Positions 45,601 through 57,690 are shown, counted from the stretch's first letter. The stretch is 64,000 nt of DNA from Nemophila menziesii (GCA_029959085.1 JARWIR010000014.1:9532001-9596000); one strand, 5' to 3'. Translations and numbers: made by a program. Notes: generated by a model not told the origin, from the sequence alone.

Positions 45601-48304
45601 GAGATTCAATTGAAGGTTTCTTTTTAGGAATAATCTCCCCCGGTTCTCTCACAGGTTCATAGGCAAGACGCCTATATTTCGGATTTTCAGAATTGAGAGC
45701 TGCCACTGTTTCTGTAAGCTCCTCCATCATCTCAGGTGAATCTAATGTCAAAGCAGCCTGCAAGATATCATCAAAATTTAAACAATTAAATACCTCTTGC
45801 GATGCTTGCTCTACTACATCCATTCTGAAGCAATCTTCCTGAGAATCTGGGAATTTCATGGCTCGAAATACATTGAATTTCACTTCCTCATCTTGTATCC
45901 TCATCGTTAATTCGCCATTCTCTACATCGATCAATGTCCTCCCTGTAGCTAGGAAGGGTCTACCCAAAATAATGGGGACATTTCTATCTGCATTGTATTC
46001 AAGAATTACGAAATCAACAGGAAATATAAGTGTACCTGCCTTAACAAGGACATCCTCAATACGGCCTTCAGGATGAGCAAGAGACCTGTCCGCCATTTGC
46101 AAGACCATAGAGGTAGGTCTTGCGTTTCCAATTTTAAGCTTATCAAAGACTGACTTGGGCATCAAGTTAATGCTTGCCCCCAAATCGCATAGTGCCTTTC
46201 CCTTCCATTCTTCTCCAATCGATATGGGAATCGTGAAACTCCCCGGATCAACTAACTTCGGAGGTAATTTGCTCTGGCAAATCGCACTACACTCTTCAGG
46301 AAGGCCAATCATCTCATTATCACAGTAGGGCCTTTTATTAGTGAGGGCCCTCTTCAAAAACTTCGTATACTTAGGAATATCTCGAATTGCCTCAAGTAAC
46401 GGAATATTAATACTCAAACCCCTCACTCTATTGAAGAATTTCTGAAAATCACCCATATCACCCTTTTTCTGAACTCGCGATGGAAACGGTGGTGGAGGGC
46501 GATTGCTTACAATTTCATCTCTCTTTTTCGGAATTTCTCTTGGTCTTTCTATCTCTTCAACCTCACTATCTTTCTCATTCTCTTTCTCTTTCTCACCCAC
46601 TTCCTTTTCTTTTCTTGGAACTTCTTTCTCTTTCATAACGGGAAAAGGAGGTGGAGGAAGGTTCTTACCACTTCTTAATGTAACAGCCTTGCAATCTTCA
46701 TGTTGTGTTGGATTTTCCGTATCGCTAGGAAGTTGCCCTTGTGGACGCTGATTTAGCTGTTTATTAATTTGACTTAGCTGATTCTGGAAAATCTTCATAT
46801 TTGCTTCAGCTGCGTTCTGACGTTCCAAAGCTTGTGTTTGAAGAGCAATCAAATTTTCAACGGTTTTCTGAAGGGTAATTACTCCTTCTTGTGGATGGGC
46901 AGGTAGAGCTTTCTGGTTTAAATTCTCATCGTAGGTATTCTGGGGAGCTTGTCTTTGCACATAATTGTGTTGATTCTGTCCTCCTTGATGATTGTTATGT
47001 GGTCTTGGATTATAGTTGTTGCCTTGAGGACGCGGCTGATACGCGTAAGTAGGATTGGCTGCCCCATTAGGATTTGAGTATTGAAACCCAGGATGGTTTC
47101 TGTTAGGCTGATATCCATTACCACTTGAATTGAAATTACCCCTATTGGACATAAAATTCACTGATTCTTGGTTATTCGGACAACTTTCCTCATCATGATC
47201 ATCTACCTTACAAATCGAACACATATAAACCTCTTGTGCAGCATGCACAGCTACCTTCTTACCCGAAAATCCTTCTTTCACAGCTAGAGTAAGCTGCTTC
47301 AATTGTTGCTCTATGGTATTTTGGATCTTATTTTCAAACGTAGCAAATTTCTCTTCCATGTCAACATTATTTACTCCCTTAACTGGTGTTCTTACTGAGC
47401 TCCACCCAACTTCATTCTTGACTGTTCTCTCTAAAATAATTTTGGCATGAGCGGGTTGAACTTGAAGAAAACCTGCTCCACATAGCGTATCCAATTTCTC
47501 TCTTGAAATTCCATCAAGGCCTCTATAAAAGATCTTTAACTGTTGTTGTTCTGAAAAGCCATGATTAGGAACTTTACGCAAACACATCTGAAATCTTGTC
47601 CAACTCCTACCCACAGTTTCCTCATACTCTTGACGGAATTGAGTCAATTCTAGTTCAGCATCTAACCTCATGTTACTTGGGTAATACCTGTCAAAGAAAG
47701 CAATTTCTAATTGGTCCCAATTGGTGATCCTCGTAGGATCTTGCGTATCGTGCCATTCACTTGCTCCATCAATGACAAAGAATTTGAAAGCAGCAAAATA
47801 CATCTGTTCTCTTGAAACCCCTTGTGTGATATAAGAATCACATATCTGCTTAAATTTTTGTACCGCTCTAAGAGGATCTTCCGATGGTCTTCCGCGAAAA
47901 TTTCCAAAGTTTTGGAACTGAGCTAGCATACCCGAATCTGGACGGAATCTCGGAACATTAATATCTGGAGCACCTACTCCTATAGCTGGAGCGCGGAATG
48001 GAACTTCTGGAGGGCCATTAGTGAACCACGGATCATGATTCATCACTATCTGGACTGGAGGATTAGGATTTAGTGGTTGAACTTGAGGAATAACGCCTGG
48101 AGCTAAAGGTTGGCCATTTGCATCTAACTGGCCTTGTCCATTCTGTTGACCTTGAATAACGATATTCTCCATTCTGTTACTTAATTCTTCTACTTCTAAA
48201 GCTTCTCGTTCTCTTCTTCTTCTGTTCGCAAGTCTGATCAACGATTCTGGATTACTAAGGATCGGAGGTGCTGGCTCTAGATCCTTGAATAGCCTTCTTC
48301 GCAT
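42671..48304 (-). pseudogene. Gypsy-4 gag-pol polyprotein with one in-frame TGA
   Basis: A single frame of 1878 codons from the ATG at 48304, broken only by TGA at 45119-45121 between KAT and KDHFPLP inside RT, where relatives have a basic residue (a CGA-to-TGA change is likely). First part (1061 codons): Gag domain about 120-300, zinc knuckle CSICKVDDHDEESC about 370, protease KALCDLGASINLMP about 705, start of RT. Second part, counted from 45103: FMDD 83-86; RNase H about 226-345; integrase H442, H449, C480, C483, D512, D571, E607; then an SH3-like tail (W-GPYIVTKV). No chromodomain. Catalytic residues are intact. Without readthrough, RT and integrase are not made. Confidence 0.93.
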
Positions 48305-48409
48305 ACACCAAACCTAAAAACCTGAAAAATCTAACAAACAAAAAGCGTAAAACTGATAAAATAAATGCACTTATCACTAAAGGATAAACACCGTGGTCAC
48401 ACGCTACCG

Positions 48410-48427
48410 TCCCCGGCAGCGGCGCCA
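48410..48427 (-). other. Gypsy-4 primer binding site (tRNA-Asp type)
   Basis: The minus strand reads TGGCGCCGCTGCCGGGGA, one mismatch from the tRNA-Asp 3' complement. It is separated from the LTR by AGTTTT. Confidence 0.9.
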
Positions 48428-48433
48428 AAAACT

Positions 48434-49981
48434 TGGTGGTCCTTTGTGTGTTCTAAATAAATGCAAATAATAATCGAACCACAACCGCAAGTGTACGGTT
48501 GTCCCAAGTAGTAATTCTGATAATCAGATTCGTTCCAAGGACGGATGGTTGATCACAATGTTTATGCAAATAGCGATTGATGCACTTATGAAAATGAAAG
48601 AGGATAAATTGTTTGTTTTGGTTTTGTTTATTATAACTAAATGAAAGATAAAATAAAAAGATAAGACGCAAGTAAAATGTATGAAAACGCAATATGAGAT
48701 GTAGTACTTGAGAACGCAAGGATCCTCCTAATTTTACTTTCTAACTTATGTTGTTTAAGGGTTAAATCAGTCAATTACAATGGTCGGGATTCTAATATCC
48801 TTATACCCCCGTCAGGGTGGACTATAAGGCGATCCTAAAGTGTCACTAGTCCCGTCAGGGTAAATATGATCCACCGTTGGATGATTAAGATTTATTACCA
48901 CATTGGCCCTAGGATTAACTAAGTTCGTCAGAATCAATAGTTTTTATCCTAGATTGAACAATTATTTCTGTACCTAAACCCCCCGTCAGGATGATCCATA
49001 CGCCACATATATGGAATAGCTTAGATACTAATACCTAATTTTAGTTCGCGACTCTAAAATCAGTAAACATTCACAAATTGTCGAAAAGAGTAAAAGCCCT
49101 AATTTAATTTAATTCAATAAAAACCCAAATTCAACATTCGTTATAATAATAAAATCAAGATTCACCCATTGTTTTGTTCTCAAGCACTAATGAAAGCTTA
49201 GCTCATATTAAAATTAAAAACTAAATAAAAAGAAATGGAATTCATATTGTTTACAAAATTAAAATACAAAAAGAACCTAATTTCCGGAATTGGAATGACT
49301 ACGAACGGAGCTATAGACCCACTCCAGCTCTTGTAGCTTCTTCTTTCTTCCTTCTGTTGCTTCTCTCTGGTGTTTGATCTTGTGGAATGTGAATTGTGTG
49401 AAAAATAGAAGTCCAGACCTCCTTTTATAAGTAAAAATTCGGACTAGGGCTTGGACCAGAAAATAAAAGCCTAATTAAATGTCCAAACCCACTTTCTAAG
49501 CCCAAAATCCCGTAACTGATGATAGGCCTTCACTAAAACAGCTTTTCCCGATGCGTTACAACTCCGATTGACCTCATTCCAGTTGCTAAAGTTCCGTAAC
49601 TCGATAAGGAATGATTTCTCTTCAAAGGTCAGCGGCTAAATCATCGCTTAAGCACCTCGAAATCAGCAATCTATGGCCTGGAAAGTGGATTTTCAGCTCT
49701 AAAAATAATATCTTCGGGATTTGTCTTCAAGTCTTGACTCTAATTCACGATCTTTGACTTTCTCCTCGGATTCCTCTCCTAGCTAACATCTAAAACCTGT
49801 AAACTTTACACTAAAAATACCAATATTACGCGCAAAAGTTTAATAAATTAAAAATGCTAGAAATAAAAAGGTAATTCCGGATTATTGCAAATTTAGTCCA
49901 AAAGTCTATCATATTAATCAAATAAACACCAAAAATGATGTCTCCCAAGGGTCTAAAATAAGAACAATTAGGGAGACATCA
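48434..49981 (-). repeat. Gypsy-4 5' LTR
   Basis: 1548 bp, the partner of 37167-38715. On the minus strand it starts TGATGTCTCC, falsely 'preceded' by the Gypsy-3 PBS because of the nested insertion. Confidence 0.95.
49421..49430 (-). promoter_or_regulatory. TATA box of Gypsy-4 5' LTR
   Basis: The minus strand reads ACTTATAAAAGGAGG, a good TATA match in the middle of the LTR. The same site is at 38155-38164 in the 3' LTR. It is placed as expected for a U3/R boundary but untested. Confidence 0.55.
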
Positions 49982-49996
49982 CGCCGCTGCCGGGGA
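49982..49996 (+). other. Gypsy-4 right TSD copy plus rest of Gypsy-3 PBS
   Basis: CGCCG (49982-49986) repeats the left target copy. CTGCCGGGGA (49987-49996) completes the Gypsy-3 primer binding site, and the leader then runs to the gag ATG at 50095. Confidence 0.92.
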
Positions 49997-50094
49997 CTAC
50001 ATCGTTAGTCCTTGTGCATATCTTGTGCTTTTATTTCAGTTAATTCTATTTAACGCTTTTGTCTTTTTAGTGTTTGTTTTATAGATAGTTATAG

Positions 50095-53000
50095 ATGGAG
50101 AATCCAAGGAGACTTGAATTACCCGTCACGTTTAGAGTGCAACCACGCGGAATTCGCACTCCAGAAATCCAAGCCGCTAAATTTAGGCCAGATCCAGGGA
50201 TGTTAGCGCAGTTTGCAGATCATGGACTATTTAGCGGTGCTGCACAACAAGATCCGATCCAATATATTCAAAAATTCATGCAAATTTGTGATGCCTATAT
50301 CGTTAGAGGAGTTACTAAGGAGCATATGTATTACGTAATGTTCCAGTTCTTCTTGACCGGAGGTGCAAGCAATTGGTATGATACCCAATATCCTCATGTC
50401 ATTCCAGATTGGGATAAGCTTCAAGCAAGATTCCTAGACCGATTCTATCCGGTTAGTAGACGATTAAAAGATATGTTGGAGCTTGAACAGTTTATGCAGG
50501 AAGACGGAGAAAGTTTGGGTGAAGCATGGTTACGATTTAATGAAAAGAAGGCGAGATGTCCTTACCATAAATCATCGCCGGAATATTCTTTAACCATGTT
50601 CTACGGGGGACTCAATGACAAGACAATGGCAAGAGCATATTCGTTAGGAAACAAAGGTTTTGTGTTACTAGATCCTGAAGAAGCCAAACTTTGTATGGAG
50701 AGAATTCTTGAGAACGAGAGAAGTTGGCCAAGGGAACCAAAAGAGAAAGAAGACACTTCAGAATCCCTGAAGCTCAAGGAATTGAGCCAACAACTCGAAG
50801 AACTACAAGAACAAGCTCGAACAATTGCTCAGGTGAATCTAGTACGTACTATACCTTTGTGTCCAGGTTGTGGATCAAGAAATCATATGTGGGCAAGGTG
50901 TATGAATAATCCAGCTTCAGCTTCTTCTATATCTCATCAAAATAACCAATACTCTAATGGTTATGATTATCCTCAAGAAAGCTACGCTAGTTATCAACAC
51001 CCTCCACAACAAAGAAGTTGGGTCAGAAATCAAGAGACTTATCATCAACCCCAGCCTCAATCATACTATCCACCACAACTTATACACCAAAAAGCGCCCA
51101 TTGTTGAAAAAGCTTATCAAGAACCAGCAAAACAGCCACTGCAATTAGCAAGGAAAGAACAAACCTTGAGCTTGAATTCGAGTATGGCTACACTGATGCA
51201 AGCAATTGAAAAAAATATGAGTATTAGCCAACAAAAAATTCAATCCCAGCAAAAGGTGATTAAAAAACTCGAGCATACTCTATCACAAATGGCAAGTACA
51301 TTGAAAAATAGGACAAAAAGGCAACTCCCAAGTGATACTATTGCTCCCCGAGATGATGCTTGTCATGCAGTTGAATTGCGAAGTGGAAAACAACTACCTC
51401 CACCTAGAAGAGAACCAAAACCAATCCCTATTACAGAAAAGGGGGGAGAAGAAACAACAGAAGATAAGGTAGAAGGGGTAGTTGAACCAGAGGGTGTTAA
51501 AGTCAAGAAACCTGAAAAGAAGAAAAGCTCAGTGGAACTTAATACACGCCCTCCACCACCATACCCTTCACGTGTCAGAAAAAAGAACAATGACCAGGAA
51601 TTCAAGAAGTTCGTTGACATGGTGAGCAAGTTAGATATTAATATGCCGTTTGTAGAAGCTCTCAAAAGAATGCCAAAATACCTGAAATTCATGAAGGACA
51701 TTCTTTCTAACAAACGAAGTTTAGAAACTGGGGAAACAATTGGATTGTCTGTGGAGTGTAGTGCTATATGTCAAAACAAGTTACCACCGAAGCTAGAAGA
51801 TCCCGTAAGTTTTACTATTCCCATTGGCATTGGAGACAGTTGGACCGGGAAAGCATTATGCGATTTAGGCGCGAGTATCAATCTCATGCCAAGATCCCTG
51901 TTCGAGACGCTCAACATAGGAGAGGTAGTACCCACATCGGTGGTACTACAAATGGCGGATCGCTCCCTCTCCCGACCAGTAGGTAAAATTGAAGATGTTT
52001 TAGTTAAAGCTGGTAATTTTATTTTTCTTTGTGATTTTATTATTCTTGACTACGAAGCGGATAAGAATGTCCCCATCATCTTGGGTAGACCATTCGTAGC
52101 CACGGGGCGTACACTAATAGATGTTGAGAATGGTGAGTTGATCATGAGGGTACAAGACGAACATGTACGATTCAATGTGTTTAAGGCTATGAAGTTACGA
52201 AATTCGGAGGATGAATGTTTCAAAATAGATGTCATCGGAAAAATTACACAAGAAGTCTTCAATGAAGCAAGCTTAGATGATGATCTTGACGAATCCTTAA
52301 CACTTGAATCACAAGAGAAAAACAAGAACCCCCCCCCCCTGACGAAGTTGCTGTATTAGGATCAAATATACGAGAACTACTACGAGAATCAGGTGACATT
52401 GAACCTATAAAGCAACCATCCATAATATGTCCACCTGTTCTCGAAGAAAAACCGCTTCCAGATCATCTACGCTATGCATATTTAGGTATAAACAAAACTT
52501 TGCCTGTTATTATTTCTGCTAACCTTTCAGGTCATCAAGAGGAGAAGTTACTTCATGTACTTCGCGCTAACAAAGAAGCAATCAGATGGACTATTGCCGA
52601 CATCAAGGGAATTAGTCCTTCCGTTTGCAAACACAAAATCATTCTTGAGAACAAAGGTGGGCGATCTATAGAGGGACAAAGAAGACTCATGCCAGCTATG
52701 AAAGAAGTGGTGAGGAAGGAAGTTATCAAGTTATTAGACGCAGGAATTATCTATCAGATTGCCAGCCGTGATTGGATTAGTCCAGTGCAATGTGTTCAAA
52801 AGAAAGGAGGTATTACTACCATCCTTAATGATCAAGGTGAAGCCATACCATCAAGAACAGTTGTGGGGTAGCGAGTATGCATGGACTACCGAAGGCTCAA
52901 CAAAGCTACAAAGAAAGATCACTTCCCGCTACCATTCATTGATCAGATGCTAGATAAACTCGCAGGGAGAGAATATTATTGTTTCCTTGACGGATATTCG

Positions 53001-53905
53001 GGTTATAATCAGATTTGTGTGGATCCCCTTGATCAACACAAAACAACTTTTACTTGTCCGTTTGGCACCTTTGCTTATAGAAGGATGTCGTTTGGTTTAT
53101 GTAATGCACCTGCCACATTCCAGAGGTGCATGATGGCTATATTTTGGGACATGATTGATAAATACTTGGAGGTTTTTATGGATGATTTTTAGGTGTTTGG
53201 AGATAGTTTGATGATTGTTTGAATAATCTTGAGAAAGTCCTTGTGAGATGTAAAGAAAAAGATCTTGTGCTTAATTGGGAAAATGTCACTTCATGGTTCA
53301 AGAGGGGATTGTGTTGGGACATAAGGTTTCTAAGGCAGGGATGGAGGTTGATCGTGCTAAAATTGAAGTTATCAAAACATTACCACCTCCAGATTCTATA
53401 AAAGGAGTGAGAAGTTTCTTGGGTCACGCAGGATTTTACCGAAGATTTATTAAAGATTTCTCCAAGATCGCCAAACCGCTTAGTTCCTTACTTGAAAAGG
53501 ATACTCCTTTTAAATTTACTGACGAATGTCTTCAAGCGTTTTTTACGATTAAGGAGAAACTGATCTTTAAATATTTTGTTATACCTCCTGATTGGAAAGC
53601 TCTGTTTGAACTTATGTGCGATGCTAGTGATCACGCTATGGGTGTTGTGTTGGGACAGAGGAAAGACAAGCTCTTCCACACGATTTATTATACAAGTAAG
53701 ACCTTCAACGCTGCTCAGATGAATTATACAGTGACGGAGAAAGAGATGTTGGCCGTAGTATATGCTTTTGATAAATTTCGTTCCTATCTGATTGGGAAGA
53801 AAACTATTGTATACACGGACCATTCAGCTATCAGATACCTTATGGAGAAAAAGGACGCCAAGCCGCGTCTTATTAGATGGGTACTGTTGCTTCAAGAGTT
53901 CGACA
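50095..53905 (+). pseudogene. Gypsy-3 gag-pol, broken and 3' truncated
   Basis: The ATG at 50095 opens 754 codons: Gag domain about 30-210 (FRPDPGMLAQFADHGLF, IQKFMQICDAYI, FLDRFYPVSRRLKDML), CCHC knuckle CPGCGSRNHMWARC about 262, PPPPYPSRVRKK, protease KALCDLGASINLMP about 582. The frame is lost at a run of 11 C (52329-52339). RT continues in pieces with TAG for W at 52869-52871, TAG for S just after MDDF at 53190, and shifts near 53205 and 53275. RNase H runs 53580-53905 and stops abruptly at LLQEF, where unrelated DNA begins. Integrase, any ORF3 and the 3' LTR are missing. It diverges clearly from Gypsy-4 in gag. Confidence 0.9.
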
Positions 53906-54113
53906 CGAAAAGAATCCTTTAAATTTTCTTGCATCTAATGCTATACACGAAAAGAAAACTATTTCGAATCTCTATTTAAATATTAAACAATTTAAAACTT
54001 AAATAACAACCCGACTGTATATTCATATAATATACCAGAATAATGCATATCTCATATTATTAATCAAATAAGAACCAATTTTCATATAAACCCTTATAAC
54101 AAAAATTATATAT
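53906..54113. other. Unclassified segment, possibly Copia-3 internal DNA
   Basis: AT-rich, non-coding. Two related phrases CACGAAAAGAATCC and CACGAAAAGAAAAC lie at 53904 and 53946. It would lie downstream of the Copia-3 PBS on the minus strand if the MULE is removed, but no coding trace is left. Confidence 0.35.
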
Positions 54114-54122
54114 TATCAAATA
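54114..54122. repeat. MULE target-site duplication, left (TATCAAATA)
   Basis: Nine bases, identical to 55472-55480. Confidence 0.93.
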
Positions 54123-55471
54123 GAGTAAATACACTGTTTACCCCCTGAACTTTGGCCCGTTTGACAGACTGCCCCCCAAAGTTTAAAATGCGACTAGTTG
54201 CCCCTTAAACTTTAACTTCGTGACTCGTTAGTCCTTTTTGCTGTTTTCCGTCCATTTTTTGATGCGTGCATTACACGCGCGCGTGACTAGTTGCCCTCTA
54301 TTCTTTTTCTTTTTTTTTTAAATTGTTAATTATATTCTTTTTTTAAAGATGGGTATTTTGGGTATTTTACAAAATTGGTATTTCAAAGCTTCTTCTCCAT
54401 GATCTTCTTCTCCAAAGCTTCTTCTCCATGATTAAAGCTTCAAAGATTCAAAGCTTTAAATCTTCGAATCTTTAAATCTTCGAATCTTCAAAGCTTCAAA
54501 TCTTTAAATCTTCGAATCTTCAAATCTTTAAATCTTTAAATCTTTAAATCTTCAAATCTTCAAATCTTCAAAGCTTCATGGGTATTTTGGGTATTTGAAG
54601 ATTTGAAGATTTGAAGATTTGAAGATTTAAAGATTTAAAGATTTGAAGATTCGAAGATTCGAAGATTTGAAGATTTGAAGATTTGAAGATTTGAAGATTC
54701 GAAGATTTGAAGATTCGAAGATTCGAAGATTTGAAGATTTGAAGATTTGAAGATTTGAAGATTTGAAGATTTGAAGATTTGAAGATTCGAAGATTCGAAG
54801 ATTTGAAGATTTGAAGATTCGAAGATTTGAAGATTTGAAGATTCGAAGATTTGAAGATTCGAAGAATCGAAGATTTGAAGATTTGAAGATTTGAAGATTT
54901 GAAGATTCGAAGATTCGAAGAATCGAAGATTTGAAGATTTGAAGATTCGAAGATTTGAAGATTCGAAGATTCGAAGATTTGAAGATTCGAAGATTTGAAG
55001 ATTTGAAGATTTGAAGATTTGAAGATTTGAAGATTTGAAAATTTGAAGATTTAAAGATTTGAAGATTTGAAGATTTGAAGATTTGAATATTTAAAGGTTT
55101 GAAAATTTGAAGATTCGAAGATTTAAAGATTCGAAGATTTGAAGATTTAAAGGTTTGAAGCTTTAATCATGGAGAAGAAGCTTTGGAGAAGAAGATCATG
55201 GAGAAGAAGCTTTGAAATACCAATTTTGCCCCTGTTAAAATGATTTTTTAAATAATTAATTCTGAAAAAAAAGTTCAGGGGGCAACTAGTCACGAGTTAA
55301 CGGCGCGTGGCACCCATGCTGCGAGTTAATGGAAAAAATGGACGGAAAATTGTCACAAGGGGTATCGAGTCACGAAGTTAAAGTTTAGGGGGCAACTAGT
55401 CGCATTTTAAACTTTGGGGGGCAGTCTGTCAATCGGGCCAAAGTTCAGGGGGTAAACAGTGTATTTACTCT
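54123..55471. mobile_element. MULE-type foldback element with octamer arrays
   Basis: 1349 bp with 9-bp target duplications, the mark of Mutator-like elements. Terminal inverted repeats begin GAGTAAATACACTG and continue TTTACCCCCTGAACTTTGG, with about 110 bp near-perfect. Weaker similarity continues inward (TTTTCCGTCCATTTTTT), then a second strong block (GGTATTTCAAAGCTTCTTCT) leads to opposing AAATCTTC and GAAGATTT arrays. Nearly the whole element can fold on itself. No transposase, so it is non-autonomous. It is inserted in or beside Copia-3 sequence. Confidence 0.9.
54433..55165. repeat. Opposed GAAGATTT / AAATCTTC octamer arrays
   Basis: About 17 AAATCTTC-type units (54433-54577) face about 70 GAAGATTT or GAAGATTC units (54595-55165), separated by CATGGGTATTTTGGGTATTT. 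The arrays form the inner stem of the foldback element and are strongly unequal in length. Confidence 0.92.
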
Positions 55472-55480
55472 ATCAAATAA
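55472..55480. repeat. MULE target-site duplication, right (TATCAAATA)
   Basis: Identical to 54114-54122. Confidence 0.93.
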
Positions 55481-55510
55481 TATCATGTTTAAATACCTAA
55501 ATCGCAAAAA

Positions 55511-55525
55511 TTAGCTCTGATACCA
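55511..55525 (-). other. Copia-3 primer binding site (tRNA-iMet)
   Basis: The minus strand reads TGGTATCAGAGCTAA, the standard plant initiator-Met primer site, two bases after the LTR end CCTTCA. Confidence 0.93.
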
Positions 55526-55527
55526 AT

Positions 55528-57226
55528 TGAAGGAATCGCAATCACGATTATATCAAATATATAAGCAGCAGAAACAAGTAATTGCAATCCTAAACCAATC
55601 TAGTGCGATTTAAGAATTTAAACAGAAACAAAAAAACGATTACATACCTTAATCCGTTGTATGAGAATCGAATTGGCTAATTTCAGCTTCAAAAACTTGA
55701 AGCCTCTACGCTTTGCACACCGAACTTGAGCCTTGCTTTCAGAATCAAATTGTGACTTGGAACAAAAAGAAAAACCTTTTACTTTCTTGTGTGTTTTTTT
55801 CTTGGAAGAAAACTGATGAGAAATTATTACTGTATAATGACTCTCATTATACTTATGTAAACTCAACAAAAGAAAATGAAAAGGCAAAGAATTGGAAAAG
55901 TCAGGAACGTATAATGAAATTAATTATCTTAATAATCTGGTCCATTACCACTTGTGAAGTTGACTTGGACCTTCTACATTATACAAAAAACAATTGACTA
56001 GCCCAGTGGTTAGTGACACAATTCTCATTACTGGAGGGAGGTACGTAGTTCGATCCACGAACTTGTCAATTTTTATTTCCCTTTTTTTTTTCTCTTTTTT
56101 TCTTAAACCGGTCTTATATCAGAATATTAATTTGTGCTAGCAAATTAATATACCAATATTCCAAGTATATAATTAATTAATATTTATTATCTAATAATAA
56201 AACTAATTAACGTCATGAAGCAAGTTCAATGCACTCGTTAGTGTGCGACTACGTGGGTTCATCGTTAAACCGGTAGTAGTTAATTAAATTAACCACTAAT
56301 CGAGGTTGGCGTCTAACAACACTCCCCAACGACCGGATAACGTGAAGTATCTCTGTACAAAGAACCCGGTGAAGTATCATATACGTATTCCCTCTATCTT
56401 TCCAGCTCCGGATTATCCTGGGATATGGTATAACTGTCAAATCCCAATTAGAAAATCAACTACGTTACACGTCGATTATCAACGATTGACGAATGACCTA
56501 AGAAACACATTTCTTCATTCATTCTATCACCTTGGCCAAGGATTTGATACAATCGTTATAATCTTATGACATCAAAGAGCTCAAACTCTTTACCTAGAGT
56601 TGATAGATTCCATCTCGACTCATCCCTAGGAGCATATATACTTAATTTTGTCCAATATCCTTTCGACTAGCATTGTGACACACTAGTAGTCCAGTATCAA
56701 AACACAACAAGCATATACACAACAGTAGTGATGATCTCAGGTCAAAGGATTACAAGCATAAAATTCCTTCTAGAGATTAACCTACTTGACAGTTCAAGGT
56801 AATTAACCATTAGGAATCTCTAGTTTTAGTCGGTTCGATAATCACATCTCTATGTGCATTATCTATGTACCTAACTCGGTAAACGAGAACTACCGATATT
56901 TATCCGATAAATACTCGTCAGCTACATATTAATCTAATCGGATCATCGAGGTCCTAGTTCGATGATCCTACGATTAAGAACAAGTTTAGATTAAGTCCTA
57001 TGAGCTAGATTCTCATTATCATAACACCTTATGATATCTAGTTCGTAACTTAATCAAGGATTTGCCTTTATATTATGTAGATGAATACCATAATCATAAA
57101 AGTCTGCCATAGATTCAAGGAAACACTTTCTTTAATCAATATTGTAGTGATAACTATTATCGTGTACAGTAAACACTTGTGTTCAATTCATTACAAGACG
57201 ATCGGGGCTAGGGCATAATTCCAACA
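55528..57226 (-). repeat. Copia-3 5' LTR
   Basis: 1699 bp. On the minus strand it starts TGTTGGAATTATGCCC at 57226 and ends GATTCCTTCA at 55528. The iMet PBS shows it was the 5' LTR of a Ty1/copia element on the minus strand. Coding parts and the 3' LTR are not in the window. It abuts, and appears to truncate, the Copia-4 5' LTR at 57227. It contains a SINE-like insertion. Confidence 0.85.
55985..56110 (+). mobile_element. tRNA-like SINE candidate inside Copia-3 LTR
   Basis: A-box TAGCCCAGTGG at 55999-56009 and B-box GTTCGATCC at 56048-56056, with tRNA-like spacing of about 39 bp. A T-rich tail CCCTTTTTTTTTTCTCTTTT ends near 56104. Plant SINEs often have this head. Target duplications were not found, so the ends are approximate. 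Confidence 0.6.
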
Positions 57227-57646
57227 CATAGGAGGTGAGTAAAAAAGTTTATCTACTTAAATAAACTCACCTATGTATTCTTATCACAAAAGCTAGTCAC
57301 TATGGAAGCTAAAAGGGAACAAGGAAGTCCCCACCCGCGTGCACCACCACCGCCCGCCCGGCCCGGCGACGGCGTGGGCTCGTGGGGGAGTTTAGGGAGT
57401 AAAAAAATGAAAAATGAAATGGATTTTCCTAGATATTTAACGACCGTCGGTGACTCTGTTTTTCTTTTCATTTCCGTGTAAGTGTATTTCCATTGAATTT
57501 CCGTGTAATTGTTATTCAAATTTCATTGTAATCGTAATTCAATTTTCTTGTAATAGTTAGTTTACATTAAAATTGTTTTTTTTACTTCATTTGTTTTTAT
57601 TTGGAAACCATTTCTTTTTGTTAAACCGGTTATTACTTTGATCACA
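57227..57646 (+). repeat. Copia-4 5' LTR, 5'-truncated
   Basis: It aligns with the second half of the Copia-1 LTR: the GC-rich CGCCCGGCCC stretch near 57355, CCGTGTAAGTG, TGTAATAGTTAGT, GAAACCATTTCTTTTTG, ending TTTGATCACA at 57646. 57227-57276 is a short imperfect hairpin (ACATAGGAGGTGAGT against ACTCACCTATGT). The first half is missing beside Copia-3. The leader ATTTAAAAAGATATTC follows, with no iMet site. Confidence 0.8.
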
Positions 57647-57690
57647 ATTTAAAAAGATATTCATTTTCTTTCTCACCGGTTTTTTTGAAA

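Larger units (their letters stand above)
37167..49981 (-). mobile_element. Gypsy-4: full-length Athila-type Ty3/gypsy element
   Basis: The element is 12815 bp: 3' LTR 37167-38715, PPT, 3' untranslated region, ORF3, palindrome array, gag-pol, PBS, 5' LTR 48434-49981, perfect CGCCG target duplication. The LTRs differ by about five changes by eye over 1.55 kb, so it is recent. The RT-before-integrase order, tRNA-Asp PBS, lack of chromodomain and additional 3' ORF fit the Athila branch. It would be autonomous but for one stop in pol. Confidence 0.95.

Noticed and set aside
54433..55165. CRISPR-like regular repeat array
   Set aside because: Units are contiguous octamers without spacers, in a plant transposon context.
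56300..56570. Coding region in the Copia-3 LTR
   Set aside because: Frames on both strands are short, overlap each other and show no domain; LTRs normally do not code.
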